Positions 7,139 through 14,873 are shown, counted from the first letter of the stretch. The stretch is DNA of 15,631 nt from JAFGKM01 sp964413825 (GCA_964413825.1 CAYPTS010000048.1:1-15631), one strand, 5' to 3'. Numbers and translations are program-made. The notes: a model not told the origin generated them from the letters alone.

Positions 7139-8717
7139 ACCGCCTCGTATATCTTTTCCGCTTCCGCGATTTTATTTTTATCGGGAAAGAAGATTTCAAC
7201 TTGACGATGGACACATAGCACAGGAAGAGAACAGCCGTCAGTTGCGACAAAAGCAAGGGGGTTCCGAATTCGCTAATATATCTGCGGTGCAGTATCCTCA
7301 CCCTGTTTTTAACCGCAGGCGAAGGTGCATAAACGCTCAGGGCGAGCAGGACGGGAAACATCTTATGGCACCAGCACCTGTGTTTTAACGCCCTTTTTCT
7401 TATCCTTTCATTCGCGCTCCCGTTGCATTTCACATACCCGTTCAGATTTACCTCAAATGTATTTAACAAGGAAGGCCCGTTTTTATAATAAAGTGTTTTT
7501 TGCGTGAGGTTGACATATTTCAGGATATCTTCGTCTTTTATACTGGTATGCCTGTGCATAATGGAATAGAGATGGTGCTTGCTCCACCGGAAACCTTCGG
7601 TGTAAAGTTTATCTTCGCTCTTCAACCGGTTCCACAGCCTGGTTTCGGGACAGGGCATCAGACTTGAAACCTGGGTATAAGTAGGTTGCAGACCGACAAA
7701 GTAGTCTATGTCTTCAATGACGGTTTCATCCGTCTGGAAGTCCCAGCCGATAATGAAGGAACCTACCGTCTGGATTCCGGATTCTCTCAAAGAATCAAAA
7801 ACCTCCTTTACGTCCCGTCCCTGCCTCTTCGGCAGGTTGGAGAACTTGGACTCAACCCCTATCCATATTGCGCTGACACCCATCTCAACGAGTTCTTCAA
7901 CATCGTATTGGGAAACGCTGCGGATACTTCCGAACCCGGCCCATGCCACTTTTTCAGGAGGTATTTCCCGGTCTTCCTTTATAAGTTTCGCCATTTCACG
8001 CACATAGTCGGCATCCGCAAAGAAATCTTCGTCGTATATCCAGACGAATTCGCAATTATCCTGCAGAAGTTTTCCCTTTATGTCTTTCCAGAGCGCTTCG
8101 GGACCTACAAGCCGCACCTTTTTATAGTCAAAAAACGCGGACGTGCAGCAAAACTCACAGGCGCCCCTGCAGCCGAGCGCCGAGATGACATTGTCGAACC
8201 CTATCTTCTGTCCCATTGAATATATGTAGGATGTGGGAAATTCCTGCCGGATTTCTCCGTCCAGAGGCTCTCCCAGAAGTTCCCTGACAAAACGCACGCC
8301 TTCTCCGTGGCATACGTAATCAACCATTCCCAGAAGTTCTTTCTCCTCCTGGAAGTTTTCTTTGAGACAGGTAACGCCGTATCCTCCGAGTATGATTTTG
8401 GTCCGGGGAGAAAGTTCCCTGACGGCTTTGCACATTCTGTACGTATTGTCAAAAAAGATGGTGTTGAAGTTAATACCGATATAGTCATACCCTTTTTTTA
8501 CCTCTTCTACAAACTCTTCAAAGGTGGGGTATTCAAGCGCAACCGAAGGTATGGATACGTTTTGCGCAAGGATGTAAACGGGCAGCGCCGGATAATAACT
8601 TTTCAGCGTGAACAGTTCCTGCCCTTTGGTCAGCCTGCTGGTATACAGGTCCATGCTGTCGGTTTTGTCTATATCCGGATAAGGCCCGCACGTCATTGTA
8701 AAAAGTATTCTTTTCAT
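7116..8717 (-). CDS. B12-binding-like radical SAM protein with a C-terminal hydrophobic segment
   Basis: A 533-residue protein. Residues about 1-150 look like the Rossmann-type B12-binding domain found before many radical SAM domains (KGYDYIGINF, KIILGGYG, VDYVCHGEG), but there is no DxHxxG, so cobalamin binding is uncertain. The radical SAM cluster motif is CRGACEFC (Cys183, 187, 190), followed by WIYDEDFF and a late MPCPETRLWNRL typical of the domain end. Beyond about 400 the sequence is unusual: a Cys patch (VKCNG, HRCWCHKM), a hydrophobic run (about 487-505) and a very basic tail. This suggests membrane association and fits its overlap with a DUF2085 membrane protein. ATG 8717 is preferred: an upstream ATG at 8738 would lie in the promoter. 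No SD is present, so the mRNA may be nearly leaderless. Substrate unknown. Confidence 0.88.
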   Translation of the reverse strand: MKRILFTMTCGPYPDIDKTDSMDLYTSRLTKGQELFTLKSYYPALPVYILAQNVSIPSVALEYPTFEEFVEEVKKGYDYIGINFNTIFFDNTYRMCKAVRELSPRTKIILGGYGVTCLKENFQEEKELLGMVDYVCHGEGVRFVRELLGEPLDGEIRQEFPTSYIYSMGQKIGFDNVISALGCRGACEFCCTSAFFDYKKVRLVGPEALWKDIKGKLLQDNCEFVWIYDEDFFADADYVREMAKLIKEDREIPPEKVAWAGFGSIRSVSQYDVEELVEMGVSAIWIGVESKFSNLPKRQGRDVKEVFDSLRESGIQTVGSFIIGWDFQTDETVIEDIDYFVGLQPTYTQVSSLMPCPETRLWNRLKSEDKLYTEGFRWSKHHLYSIMHRHTSIKDEDILKYVNLTQKTLYYKNGPSLLNTFEVNLNGYVKCNGSANERIRKRALKHRCWCHKMFPVLLALSVYAPSPAVKNRVRILHRRYISEFGTPLLLSQLTAVLFLCYVSIVKLKSSFPIKIKSRKRKRYTRRYAYNGAE

Positions 8718-8726
8718 AACTGCGAT

Positions 8727-8755
8727 AGTATACGGCATAAACGAAAAAAAAACAA
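8727..8755 (-). promoter_or_regulatory. promoter of the radical SAM/DUF2085 pair
   Basis: TTGTTT (8755-8750) and TATACT (8732-8727) are separated by 17 nt. Transcription would start near 8720, only about 3 nt before ATG 8717, so there is no room for an SD. The -35 box lies 7 bp from the -35 of the divergent promoter. Confidence 0.6.
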
Positions 8756-8762
8756 TGCCTGT

Positions 8763-8791
8763 TTGACTGCATGGATTGTTTTCTATAGAAT
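8763..8791 (+). promoter_or_regulatory. promoter of the 2-HAD-like activase operon
   Basis: TTGACT (8763-8768) and TAGAAT (8786-8791) are spaced by 17 nt. Transcription would start about 8798, next to ATG 8801, giving an almost leaderless mRNA. The -35 boxes of this promoter and of the divergent one at 8727-8755 are separated by only 8756-8762. Confidence 0.6.
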
Positions 8792-8800
8792 AATTGCTGT

Positions 8801-9805
8801 ATGGACAAGAAAAAAAAGATGGGAATTCCGAGGGCTTTGCTGTACTACAAGTATTTCCCTTTCTGGAAGATATTTTTCGAGGAACTCGGACTGGAAGTCG
8901 TACTTAGCGGCAGGACAAACAATGAACTCCTGAAAGAAGGCAACAGGTATGCCATTGACGAAATCTGCATACCGCTGAAACTTTATTACGGACACTTAAC
9001 GGCCGTTCTCAAAAAAAAACCGGATTACGTGTTTATACCAAGATACGTTTCCACTTCCACCGATACTTACATGTGCCCCAAGTTTCTCGCCCTGCCGGAT
9101 ATTATCAGGGCAACGGTTGAAAATCTTCCTACTATCGTAGAGATGTCCGTGGATATGAAGAAAAAGCCCAAATTTCAGTCCGCATGCGAAACGGGAAAGC
9201 AACTGGGAAAGAAGTTTCCGGCGATAAAAAACGCTTATGAAAAAGCGGCCGCGGGCTACAAGATGTTTTTAACGGCGATGCAGAAAGGGTACTCGTTTGA
9301 CGAGTCTCTGGAAATGGCCAGCGAAAAAACAGGCAATCCCCCTGAAAAAAAATATCCCGGGGCAAAAGCGGAAATTGCGGTCATCGGCCACGGGTATAAT
9401 ATACACGACACATTTATAAACATGGATTTACTGGCCAAACTGGAGAAGATGGAAATCAAGCCGGTAGTGCTGGAAAACCTGCCTTCATGGATTTTCAAGG
9501 GAGAAACCAGCATCAATAAATCCCTTAAAAATTACTGGGGCAACGAAGAAGAAATCCTTTCCGCCCTGAACTACCTGTTTGAAGAACGGAGCGTTGACGG
9601 AATCATCTTTCTATGCAGTTTTTGCTGCGGGCCCGATTCGCTCATAGACGAAATAACCACGAGAAACGCAAAACTGACAGGCATCCCTTATATCTGCATG
9701 GTAATTGACGAACATGCCGGGCAGACAGGATTGATAACCCGCATAGAATCGTTTGTCGACATGGTGGTTTTCAGAAAAACCGCGGGGGAGAAAACAGAAT
9801 GTTAA
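8801..9805 (+). CDS. COG3580/DUF2229-like HgdB-related protein
   Basis: A 334-residue protein resembling DUF2229/COG3580, which in many anaerobes is fused to, or encoded beside, BadF/HgdC-type activases. The N-terminus GIPRALLYYKYFPFWKIFF is the family's start. Conserved Cys occur in EICIPLK (Cys56), YMCPKF (Cys92) and LCSFCCGPDS (Cys272, 275, 276); these are candidates for Fe-S ligands. The C-terminus IDEHAGQTGLITRIESFVD (302-320) is nearly repeated in the next protein, so the two are likely paralogous halves of a heteromeric reductase like HgdA/HgdB. ATG 8801 has no SD and lies just after the -10 box, suggesting leaderless translation; ATG 8819 is an alternative, also without an SD. An A8 tract (8810-8817) lies between them. 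The stop overlaps the next gene by 7 nt. The substrate is unknown. Confidence 0.85.
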   Translation: MDKKKKMGIPRALLYYKYFPFWKIFFEELGLEVVLSGRTNNELLKEGNRYAIDEICIPLKLYYGHLTAVLKKKPDYVFIPRYVSTSTDTYMCPKFLALPDIIRATVENLPTIVEMSVDMKKKPKFQSACETGKQLGKKFPAIKNAYEKAAAGYKMFLTAMQKGYSFDESLEMASEKTGNPPEKKYPGAKAEIAVIGHGYNIHDTFINMDLLAKLEKMEIKPVVLENLPSWIFKGETSINKSLKNYWGNEEEILSALNYLFEERSVDGIIFLCSFCCGPDSLIDEITTRNAKLTGIPYICMVIDEHAGQTGLITRIESFVDMVVFRKTAGEKTEC

Positions 9806-10926
9806 TATCTTTCCCGCACATGGGCAACAACTGGCCTGCATTCAAGTCTCTTTGTGAAGGCATGGGGGCCCGGGTTTATATCCCCGATGGAAACAACACG
9901 CACCAAATGGAACAAGGGCTGAGGAACTCTCCCGAATGGGTATGTTTTCCTTTCAAGACGACTCTTTCCAACATGATTCAGGCGCTGGATGCAGGAGTGA
10001 AAAATATCGCCATGGTTACAGACTGCGGACCGTGCCGCCTGGGTTTTTACTACGCGGTGCAGGAACGCATACTGAAAGACATGGGGTACAAATTCGAGAT
10101 GCGGCATCTGCCCCAGGGAGACCTTCTAACCTTTGAATGGGTTGATTTCCTCAGGTCGATATGCGAAGACAAAACCCTTACCTCCATGCAAAACGTCATG
10201 CGCACCATAAGAGTTTTCCTGATGAAATCTTACCTCGTGGCCATGGCGGAAGAACTTGAGGGAAAAACCCGGTGCTATGAAAAACACAGGGGCGATACGA
10301 CGCGCGCTTTAAAAAAATCCCTGGCTGTAATAGACGAAGCAAAGACGTTTCCTGCCATTAAAAAAGCAAGGCGCCGCATAGCGAAGGAGTTCAAAGAAAT
10401 CCCGCGCAGGCAGCCCGAAGAAGAGGTGCTCGTCGTAGGATTGACCGGAGAAATATTCGTACTTCTCGATGAATTTTCGAACCACGGCATCAAAAAGAAA
10501 CTCGGGGAGATGGGCTGTGAAGTACACATGGGAACCAGCATGCACGACTGGGTAAAACATAAACTGCACGTCAATTTCGGCAGAAAATATCTTGAATATC
10601 TGAGCAAAAAACACAAGAACATCGGGAGTTTGCAGATGGACATAGGCGGAGAAGCAATATGGGTACTCGGCGAGTATATCATGCAGGCACGGGAGGGTTT
10701 TGACGGGTTCGTGCACATTTATCCCTTCACCTGTATGCCCGAAATCACAGCAAAAGCGATTATAAACAGTTGGTACGGAAAAGGCGTTTTCAAAATGCCG
10801 CCTTTCTTTTTCAGTTTTGACGAACACTCCGGGGAATCCGGACTGGTAACCCGCCTTGAAGCGTACGTTGACCTTATAAGGCGGAGGAAAAGAGACAAAA
10901 TCATAACCCCTCACAAGAAATCTTAG
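9799..10926 (+). CDS. COG3581-like HgdB-related protein
   Basis: A 375-residue protein of the COG3581 type, the usual partner of COG3580 proteins. Conserved Cys lie in WVCFPFK (Cys49), DCGPCRLG (Cys76, Cys79) and TCMPE (about Cys312). The C-terminal FDEHSGESGLVTRLEAYVD mirrors the end of the preceding protein. The layout, with a few spread Cys in Rossmann-like lobes, is that of 2-hydroxyacyl-CoA dehydratase subunits and double-cubane-cluster proteins, which hold low-potential Fe-S clusters reduced by the activase. No CoA-handling genes are nearby, so acyl-CoA need not be the substrate. ATG 9799 has GGGGGAG 8 nt upstream and overlaps the previous stop by 7 nt. A middle section (about 115-215) is highly charged and helical. 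Cluster type cannot be told from sequence. Confidence 0.83.
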   Translation: MLISFPHMGNNWPAFKSLCEGMGARVYIPDGNNTHQMEQGLRNSPEWVCFPFKTTLSNMIQALDAGVKNIAMVTDCGPCRLGFYYAVQERILKDMGYKFEMRHLPQGDLLTFEWVDFLRSICEDKTLTSMQNVMRTIRVFLMKSYLVAMAEELEGKTRCYEKHRGDTTRALKKSLAVIDEAKTFPAIKKARRRIAKEFKEIPRRQPEEEVLVVGLTGEIFVLLDEFSNHGIKKKLGEMGCEVHMGTSMHDWVKHKLHVNFGRKYLEYLSKKHKNIGSLQMDIGGEAIWVLGEYIMQAREGFDGFVHIYPFTCMPEITAKAIINSWYGKGVFKMPPFFFSFDEHSGESGLVTRLEAYVDLIRRRKRDKIITPHKKS

Positions 10927-10944
10927 CGTGTAAGAGTTCGGGGT

Positions 10945-10951
10945 AAAGGAG
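10945..10951 (+). promoter_or_regulatory. SD that supports a TTG start for the activase
   Basis: AAAGGAG ends 7 nt before TTG 10959 and 13 nt before ATG 10965. The spacing favours TTG. The conserved domain starts later (about residue 16), so it does not decide between them. Confidence 0.6.
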
Positions 10952-10958
10952 AAAAAAC

Positions 10959-11957
10959 TTGCAAATGCGAACTGATAACATTGCAGACAGAAAAGGCGAA
11001 AATCTTTATATGGGGATTGACATAGGAAGCGTCTCCATCAAGTTCGCCATAGTTAACGAGCAAACGGAACTCGTATATTCTACATGGGAAAGAACGCAGG
11101 GTTCTCCAATACATGCGGTTCAGCAAGGATTGGCAAATATTCAAAAAAACTTCGGCCCGGCCAGCCCGATGATAAAAGCGGTAGGAACCACGGGGTCGGC
11201 AAGATACCTGGTGAAATCCCTTGTGGGCGCGGACGTTGCAAAAACCGAGATACTCGCGCATGCCATAGCCGCATCGCATTTTATACCGGACGTAAAAACA
11301 ATATTTGAAATAGGCGGGCAGGACAGCAAACTAATACTCATGAGAGACGGTATCATAACGGACTTTACGATGAACTCCATATGCGCCGCAGGCACCGGCT
11401 CTTTTTTAGACCATCAGGCGCACCGTCTGGGCATTCCCATAGAAGAGTTCGGAAAATATGCCGCTCTTTCCCGCACCGACGTAGCCATAGCGGGAAGATG
11501 TACCGTGTTTGCCGAATCCGACATGGTTCACAAACAGCAGATGGGATACTCAAAACAGGACATTATCAACGGCCTGTGCGAGGCGCTGGTCCGGAATTAC
11601 CTTAACAATCTCTGCAAAGGGAAAAAACTGGAGCCGCCCTTCATCTTCCAGGGCGGAGTCGCCGCCAACTCGGGCATAAAAACGGCCTTTGAAAAACTAC
11701 TCGGACACAAAATCAACGTACCCGAATATTTCCTCACCATGGGAGCAATAGGAGCGGCCATACTGGCCCGGCATCACGTAGAACAGAAAAAAACTCCTAC
11801 AGGTTTTTGCGGATTTGAGGTGAGCAGGGTACATTTTATAACAAAGGGATTCAACTGTCCGGATTGTCCGAACAGATGCGAAATCACGTCCGTTGAAAAA
11901 GAAAACGGGGAAATAGTCGCCCGCTGGGGCGACAGGTGCGGAAAATGGACAACGTAA
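10959..11957 (+). CDS. BadF/BcrA/HgdC-type ATPase (dehydratase activase, COG1924)
   Basis: A 332-residue activase of the ASKHA fold that couples ATP hydrolysis to transfer of low-potential electrons to a 2-HAD-type Fe-S protein. Visible motifs: GIDIGSVSIKFA (phosphate 1, 19-30), GTTGSARY (76-83), FEIGGQDSKLI (116-126), NSICAAGTGSF (139-149) and GGVAANSGI (232-240). Cys142 and Cys181 (GRCTVFAESD) are 39 residues apart, as are the two ligands of the subunit-bridging [4Fe-4S] cluster in HgdC. After the ATPase fold there is an added tail with C-x2-C-x3-C and one more Cys (Cys300, 303, 307, 327), absent from minimal HgdC; it resembles the segment joining the activase to DUF2229 in fused proteins. 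The start is TTG 10959 (SD AAAGGAG) or ATG 10965. The gene lies 32 nt after the COG3581-like gene and is presumably co-transcribed. Its partners are the two preceding proteins. Confidence 0.93.
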   Translation: MQMRTDNIADRKGENLYMGIDIGSVSIKFAIVNEQTELVYSTWERTQGSPIHAVQQGLANIQKNFGPASPMIKAVGTTGSARYLVKSLVGADVAKTEILAHAIAASHFIPDVKTIFEIGGQDSKLILMRDGIITDFTMNSICAAGTGSFLDHQAHRLGIPIEEFGKYAALSRTDVAIAGRCTVFAESDMVHKQQMGYSKQDIINGLCEALVRNYLNNLCKGKKLEPPFIFQGGVAANSGIKTAFEKLLGHKINVPEYFLTMGAIGAAILARHHVEQKKTPTGFCGFEVSRVHFITKGFNCPDCPNRCEITSVEKENGEIVARWGDRCGKWTT

Positions 11958-12151
11958 AAATAACACTCCTTTATCTGGTGAGAAAGAAACTGCAAGTATG
12001 GAGAAAGCGTTTTTACTTCAAACAGCGATTTCGATTATCCGAAATCCTGGATTTTTTTGCCGACAACCTCTGGAAAGTCCTGCCGGAAGAAAAAAGAAAA
12101 CCTGTTTATGATTTTCTTAACAAACTAATCGACCGCATCCTCTGGCTGTGA
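11945..12151 (+). CDS. small basic protein of unknown function
   Basis: A 68-residue frame beginning at ATG 11945, overlapping the activase by 13 nt and ending 8 nt before the convergent PAP2-like gene. It is rich in Lys, Arg, Leu, Phe and Trp (VRKKLQVWRKRFYFKQRF, then an amphipathic LSEILDFFADNLWKVL and YDFLNKLIDRILWL), so it is probably two or three amphipathic helices. A GACAGG about 8 nt upstream is a weak SD. It fills the only space between two genes and keeps a plausible protein-like pattern, supporting a real gene, but I recognise no family. It could bind a membrane or nucleic acid, or be an accessory subunit of the activase system. Confidence 0.55.
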   Translation: MDNVKITLLYLVRKKLQVWRKRFYFKQRFRLSEILDFFADNLWKVLPEEKRKPVYDFLNKLIDRILWL

Positions 12152-12159
12152 AACCGGCA

Positions 12160-12771
12160 TCAGCCGAATAAAAACGTCATGACAAACCACGTAACCGATG
12201 CGCCGGTCACCGCGCCCACAGCCAGTTCGGACAGACTGTGCGCCTTGTTGCGATACCGCACCCATCCGGCAAGCGGAAGAAACGGCACAAACGGGGTCGC
12301 TACATGGGCGTCGAAAACGAAAAACAGTCCAACAAGCATCCCCGCTATGCCGGACATGTGTATGCTCACCTTGTAAAAAAGGTTTACCCACCATATTACA
12401 AGTATGATGGCGGTAGTGGAAAAAGCCAGCCCTATGACGAGTTTCGGCGCTCCAATCTTGTAAAGAACCATGAGCCCCGCAAGATAAAAAACAGCAATTG
12501 CCGGAAATACCTTGTTGCGCTCCTCTTTTTTGTAAAGGTGGACATCCGGTATGAACTTAACCGCGTAGGCGCCGAGAAGAAACAAAATAGGCAGTATTGA
12601 ATACGCAACAAGGCAAACCGCGAATACCTGCAACGCCTTTATTGGGTCGGGTATGAAATTCGTGCAAACGAACGCAAAAAAGAAGGCGGACAGGACGACG
12701 GGGCTGGACATGTCCGCCACGCTCCTTGAAAATATCCCGTACCCTTTTGAGATTTTAATATTTTCAGCCAT
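12160..12771 (-). CDS. PAP2-like phosphatase family membrane protein
   Basis: A 203-residue protein with about five or six TM helices (near 24-42, 48-70, 90-106, 109-130, 139-155 and 183-201). It resembles the divergent PAP2 branch. A K/R-rich loop DVHLYKKEERNK (76-87) stands for motif 1, KVSIHMSG (134-141, His138) for motif 2, and R172-x5-H178 with Glu182 for motif 3, where Asp is more common. Classic members dephosphorylate lipid pyrophosphates or phosphatidate, but the altered motifs leave activity uncertain. It starts 2 nt after the stop of the lipoprotein gene, with AAAGGA upstream, so the two genes form an operon. No clear terminator separates it from the convergent small gene. Confidence 0.75.
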   Translation of the reverse strand: MAENIKISKGYGIFSRSVADMSSPVVLSAFFFAFVCTNFIPDPIKALQVFAVCLVAYSILPILFLLGAYAVKFIPDVHLYKKEERNKVFPAIAVFYLAGLMVLYKIGAPKLVIGLAFSTTAIILVIWWVNLFYKVSIHMSGIAGMLVGLFFVFDAHVATPFVPFLPLAGWVRYRNKAHSLSELAVGAVTGASVTWFVMTFLFG

Positions 12772-12773
12772 GA

Positions 12774-14873
12774 TTATTCCTTTACTTCTCCTGTAAACAC
12801 CTGAACCGATACCGGCTGTATGCCGCCGATAACCGGGTCATAGACATTGGTAAAATAGTCCTGTATAAACGCGCCTGCGGATATCTCAAAACTTGTCCCA
12901 TCCTCGAATCCCGCGAGAATCCTGAACGTCTGTTCCCCCTCGTTGCGGTTGCCTATCCTCTTGAGAAGGTCTATCAGAGAAATCTCGTTGCCTGTCCCTG
13001 TCATGGAAAGGAAGTACCTGTAAGACACCGCATTGTCCCTGATGTAATCCCTGACAGCCGTGTAATTAAGTCCCTTATGCGTATCTTCGTCTCTCCATAC
13101 CTGTACGCCGGTATCCGTTACGATGGACTTCAGGTATACTCCTATCAGGTTGGGGCTGTTGAGAAGGTTCATGTTTGCAAAAGATATAAGTACGTTCTCA
13201 TCCAGCGGCACCCTCATGGAATAATCGCCCATGGGATACCCGAGCATATTTTCCACCTGAAGAACCTGGCTGTCCCCTCCGAATGCGGGCGCAAGGTCAT
13301 TGTAGGTATCTATAAGACGGAAGCCGTTGTTTTTTATGATATGGTCAACAAACTGGATGTCTGTCACTGCATCCACTGCCGTCTGCAGGCCGTAATCGCC
13401 TCCTTCGGTATTTATAAACATGTTGGCGTCACAATTCTCCACAAAGTCAATGTGCGTGAGGTCCACGGGTTCGCCCCGGATTTCCGCCCCTTCCGGCTCA
13501 ATGCCGGTACAGACAATGCCGCCCTCCGCCTTCAGCGAAGGCGAGTAGAAGGCGGCGTCCGCGGAATTATCCTCCATCAGCGTCGTGTGGGCAGTAACAA
13601 AGACATCCAGGCCGACAGGATATACAAGAGGTTCTCCGGCATCCGCTATGACAAAATACATCATTGTGTTTATATCCCCGTTTCCGGGAAGCAGTATCGT
13701 TCCCGCGAGATAATCTTTCTGATAAAGACTGAAAGTAAACGGCGTAAACGGGTCTACGTTCATTTCCACATCGATTGTTTCACTGTCGAGCAAAACCCAG
13801 CCGTTATCCGTCAGCCAAGCCGTCAGTATGGTATTTGCAGGGTCGACCGCCATGTAAACAGTTGCATCCTGAAGGAGATTAAAGGAAAGGAAATCCTCGT
13901 CTTCGATTGTCCAGCCCCTATCTTCTCTCCTTGTTCTGATAATATCAAACCCTTCCATCTCTTCCGGAAAATCAGTTAGTATATAATTTACTGCGGTACC
14001 CCAGCCGCCGTAAATGCGGGTTCCTTCTTCAAGAGAACCTATACGGTAAGTACTGCCGCTCGCGGCAACTATATCCTGTATATTGGGACGTTCGGATATC
14101 ATGTCCACCGTGACCACAAAATCCATATTTTCCCAATTCCAAGGCTCAATCAACATAGCCGCAAGTTGGCTAAAACCGCCATTGCCCGGACCGCCGAGCC
14201 TCTCTCCTCCCACATATGTTGATTCGTAAATCTGCTGGCTCAGGTATGCCTGGAACTGCTCCTTGGGCAGGAGAAAATTTTTTATTAAATCAGGCAAAGG
14301 TATCATCCCGTAGTAGGTATCCACCATCTCCTGAGCGCCCTCTTTCATCTGCCTCTGATACTCGCCGCCTGCGGTTATATAGAAGTCCACCGTGACAGCA
14401 TTTCCGATAATCCCTGCCATGCCGCCGCCTTCAAGCCCTTCCATAACTTCATATACAAGAAATTTGTTTTCCGGATGTTCAGGGTCGTTTATAAAATCCC
14501 AGGTTTCCTGCGTCCAGTTCATGCCGCGCGGGTGAAACGCAACGGAGAGCCGCGCAACATCCTCTTCCGGGTTATCCGGCTCAACAACAAAAACAAAGCC
14601 GTCTTCCCCGTAGCAGTTATACCATAAAAAATAACCGAACTGCCATATCTCTCCCGGAGTGAAGTAATCCAGCAAGGAAACATCATAATACTCCCCATCC
14701 AGCCCTTCTTCGTATACGTGAAGGGTGCCTTCGGGAAGAACAGGCCAGACAACCGCGGAACTTCCGCCGCCTCCGCCGCAGGCGATGCCCAGCGCAAGCA
14801 AAACCCCCGTCAAAAGAACCGCGCATATCTTCTTCGCTACCGCAGAATCTTTAACCGTTTTTTGAATAGACAT
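12774..14873 (-). CDS. large lipoprotein, function unknown
   Basis: A 699-residue predicted lipoprotein. The signal peptide (hydrophobic core about 16-31) ends LLALGIAC with Cys32 lipidated, then GGGGGSSAV. Both the core and tether closely match those of the protein at 102-2351. The mature part is acidic, rich in Asp, Glu, Gly, Tyr and Asn, and looks mainly beta-structured with several helical stretches (e.g. GAQEMVDTYYGMIPLPDLIKN). I recognise no family or catalytic motif, and no clear relation to the first lipoprotein beyond the N-terminus. ATG 14873 has a strong SD, AGGAGG (14883-14888), 9 nt away. A promoter at 14999-15027 would give a leader of about 118 nt that contains the palindromic repeat 14890-14966. 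It is the first gene of an operon with the PAP2-like gene. Confidence 0.85.
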   Translation of the reverse strand: MSIQKTVKDSAVAKKICAVLLTGVLLALGIACGGGGGSSAVVWPVLPEGTLHVYEEGLDGEYYDVSLLDYFTPGEIWQFGYFLWYNCYGEDGFVFVVEPDNPEEDVARLSVAFHPRGMNWTQETWDFINDPEHPENKFLVYEVMEGLEGGGMAGIIGNAVTVDFYITAGGEYQRQMKEGAQEMVDTYYGMIPLPDLIKNFLLPKEQFQAYLSQQIYESTYVGGERLGGPGNGGFSQLAAMLIEPWNWENMDFVVTVDMISERPNIQDIVAASGSTYRIGSLEEGTRIYGGWGTAVNYILTDFPEEMEGFDIIRTRREDRGWTIEDEDFLSFNLLQDATVYMAVDPANTILTAWLTDNGWVLLDSETIDVEMNVDPFTPFTFSLYQKDYLAGTILLPGNGDINTMMYFVIADAGEPLVYPVGLDVFVTAHTTLMEDNSADAAFYSPSLKAEGGIVCTGIEPEGAEIRGEPVDLTHIDFVENCDANMFINTEGGDYGLQTAVDAVTDIQFVDHIIKNNGFRLIDTYNDLAPAFGGDSQVLQVENMLGYPMGDYSMRVPLDENVLISFANMNLLNSPNLIGVYLKSIVTDTGVQVWRDEDTHKGLNYTAVRDYIRDNAVSYRYFLSMTGTGNEISLIDLLKRIGNRNEGEQTFRILAGFEDGTSFEISAGAFIQDYFTNVYDPVIGGIQPVSVQVFTGEVKE

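Noticed and set aside
10309..10914. Open frame of 201 codons on the minus strand opposite the COG3581-like gene
   Set aside because: The plus strand has conserved motifs and operon overlaps; the antisense frame has none.
12152..12175. Bidirectional terminator between the convergent small gene and the PAP2-like gene
   Set aside because: Only a 4-bp CGGC/GCCG stem is present and it overlaps coding sequence with no proper T run; too weak to call.
13077..13979. Open frame of 300 codons on the plus strand opposite the second lipoprotein gene
   Set aside because: Antisense to a well-supported lipoprotein gene; no SD or promoter and a non-protein-like composition.
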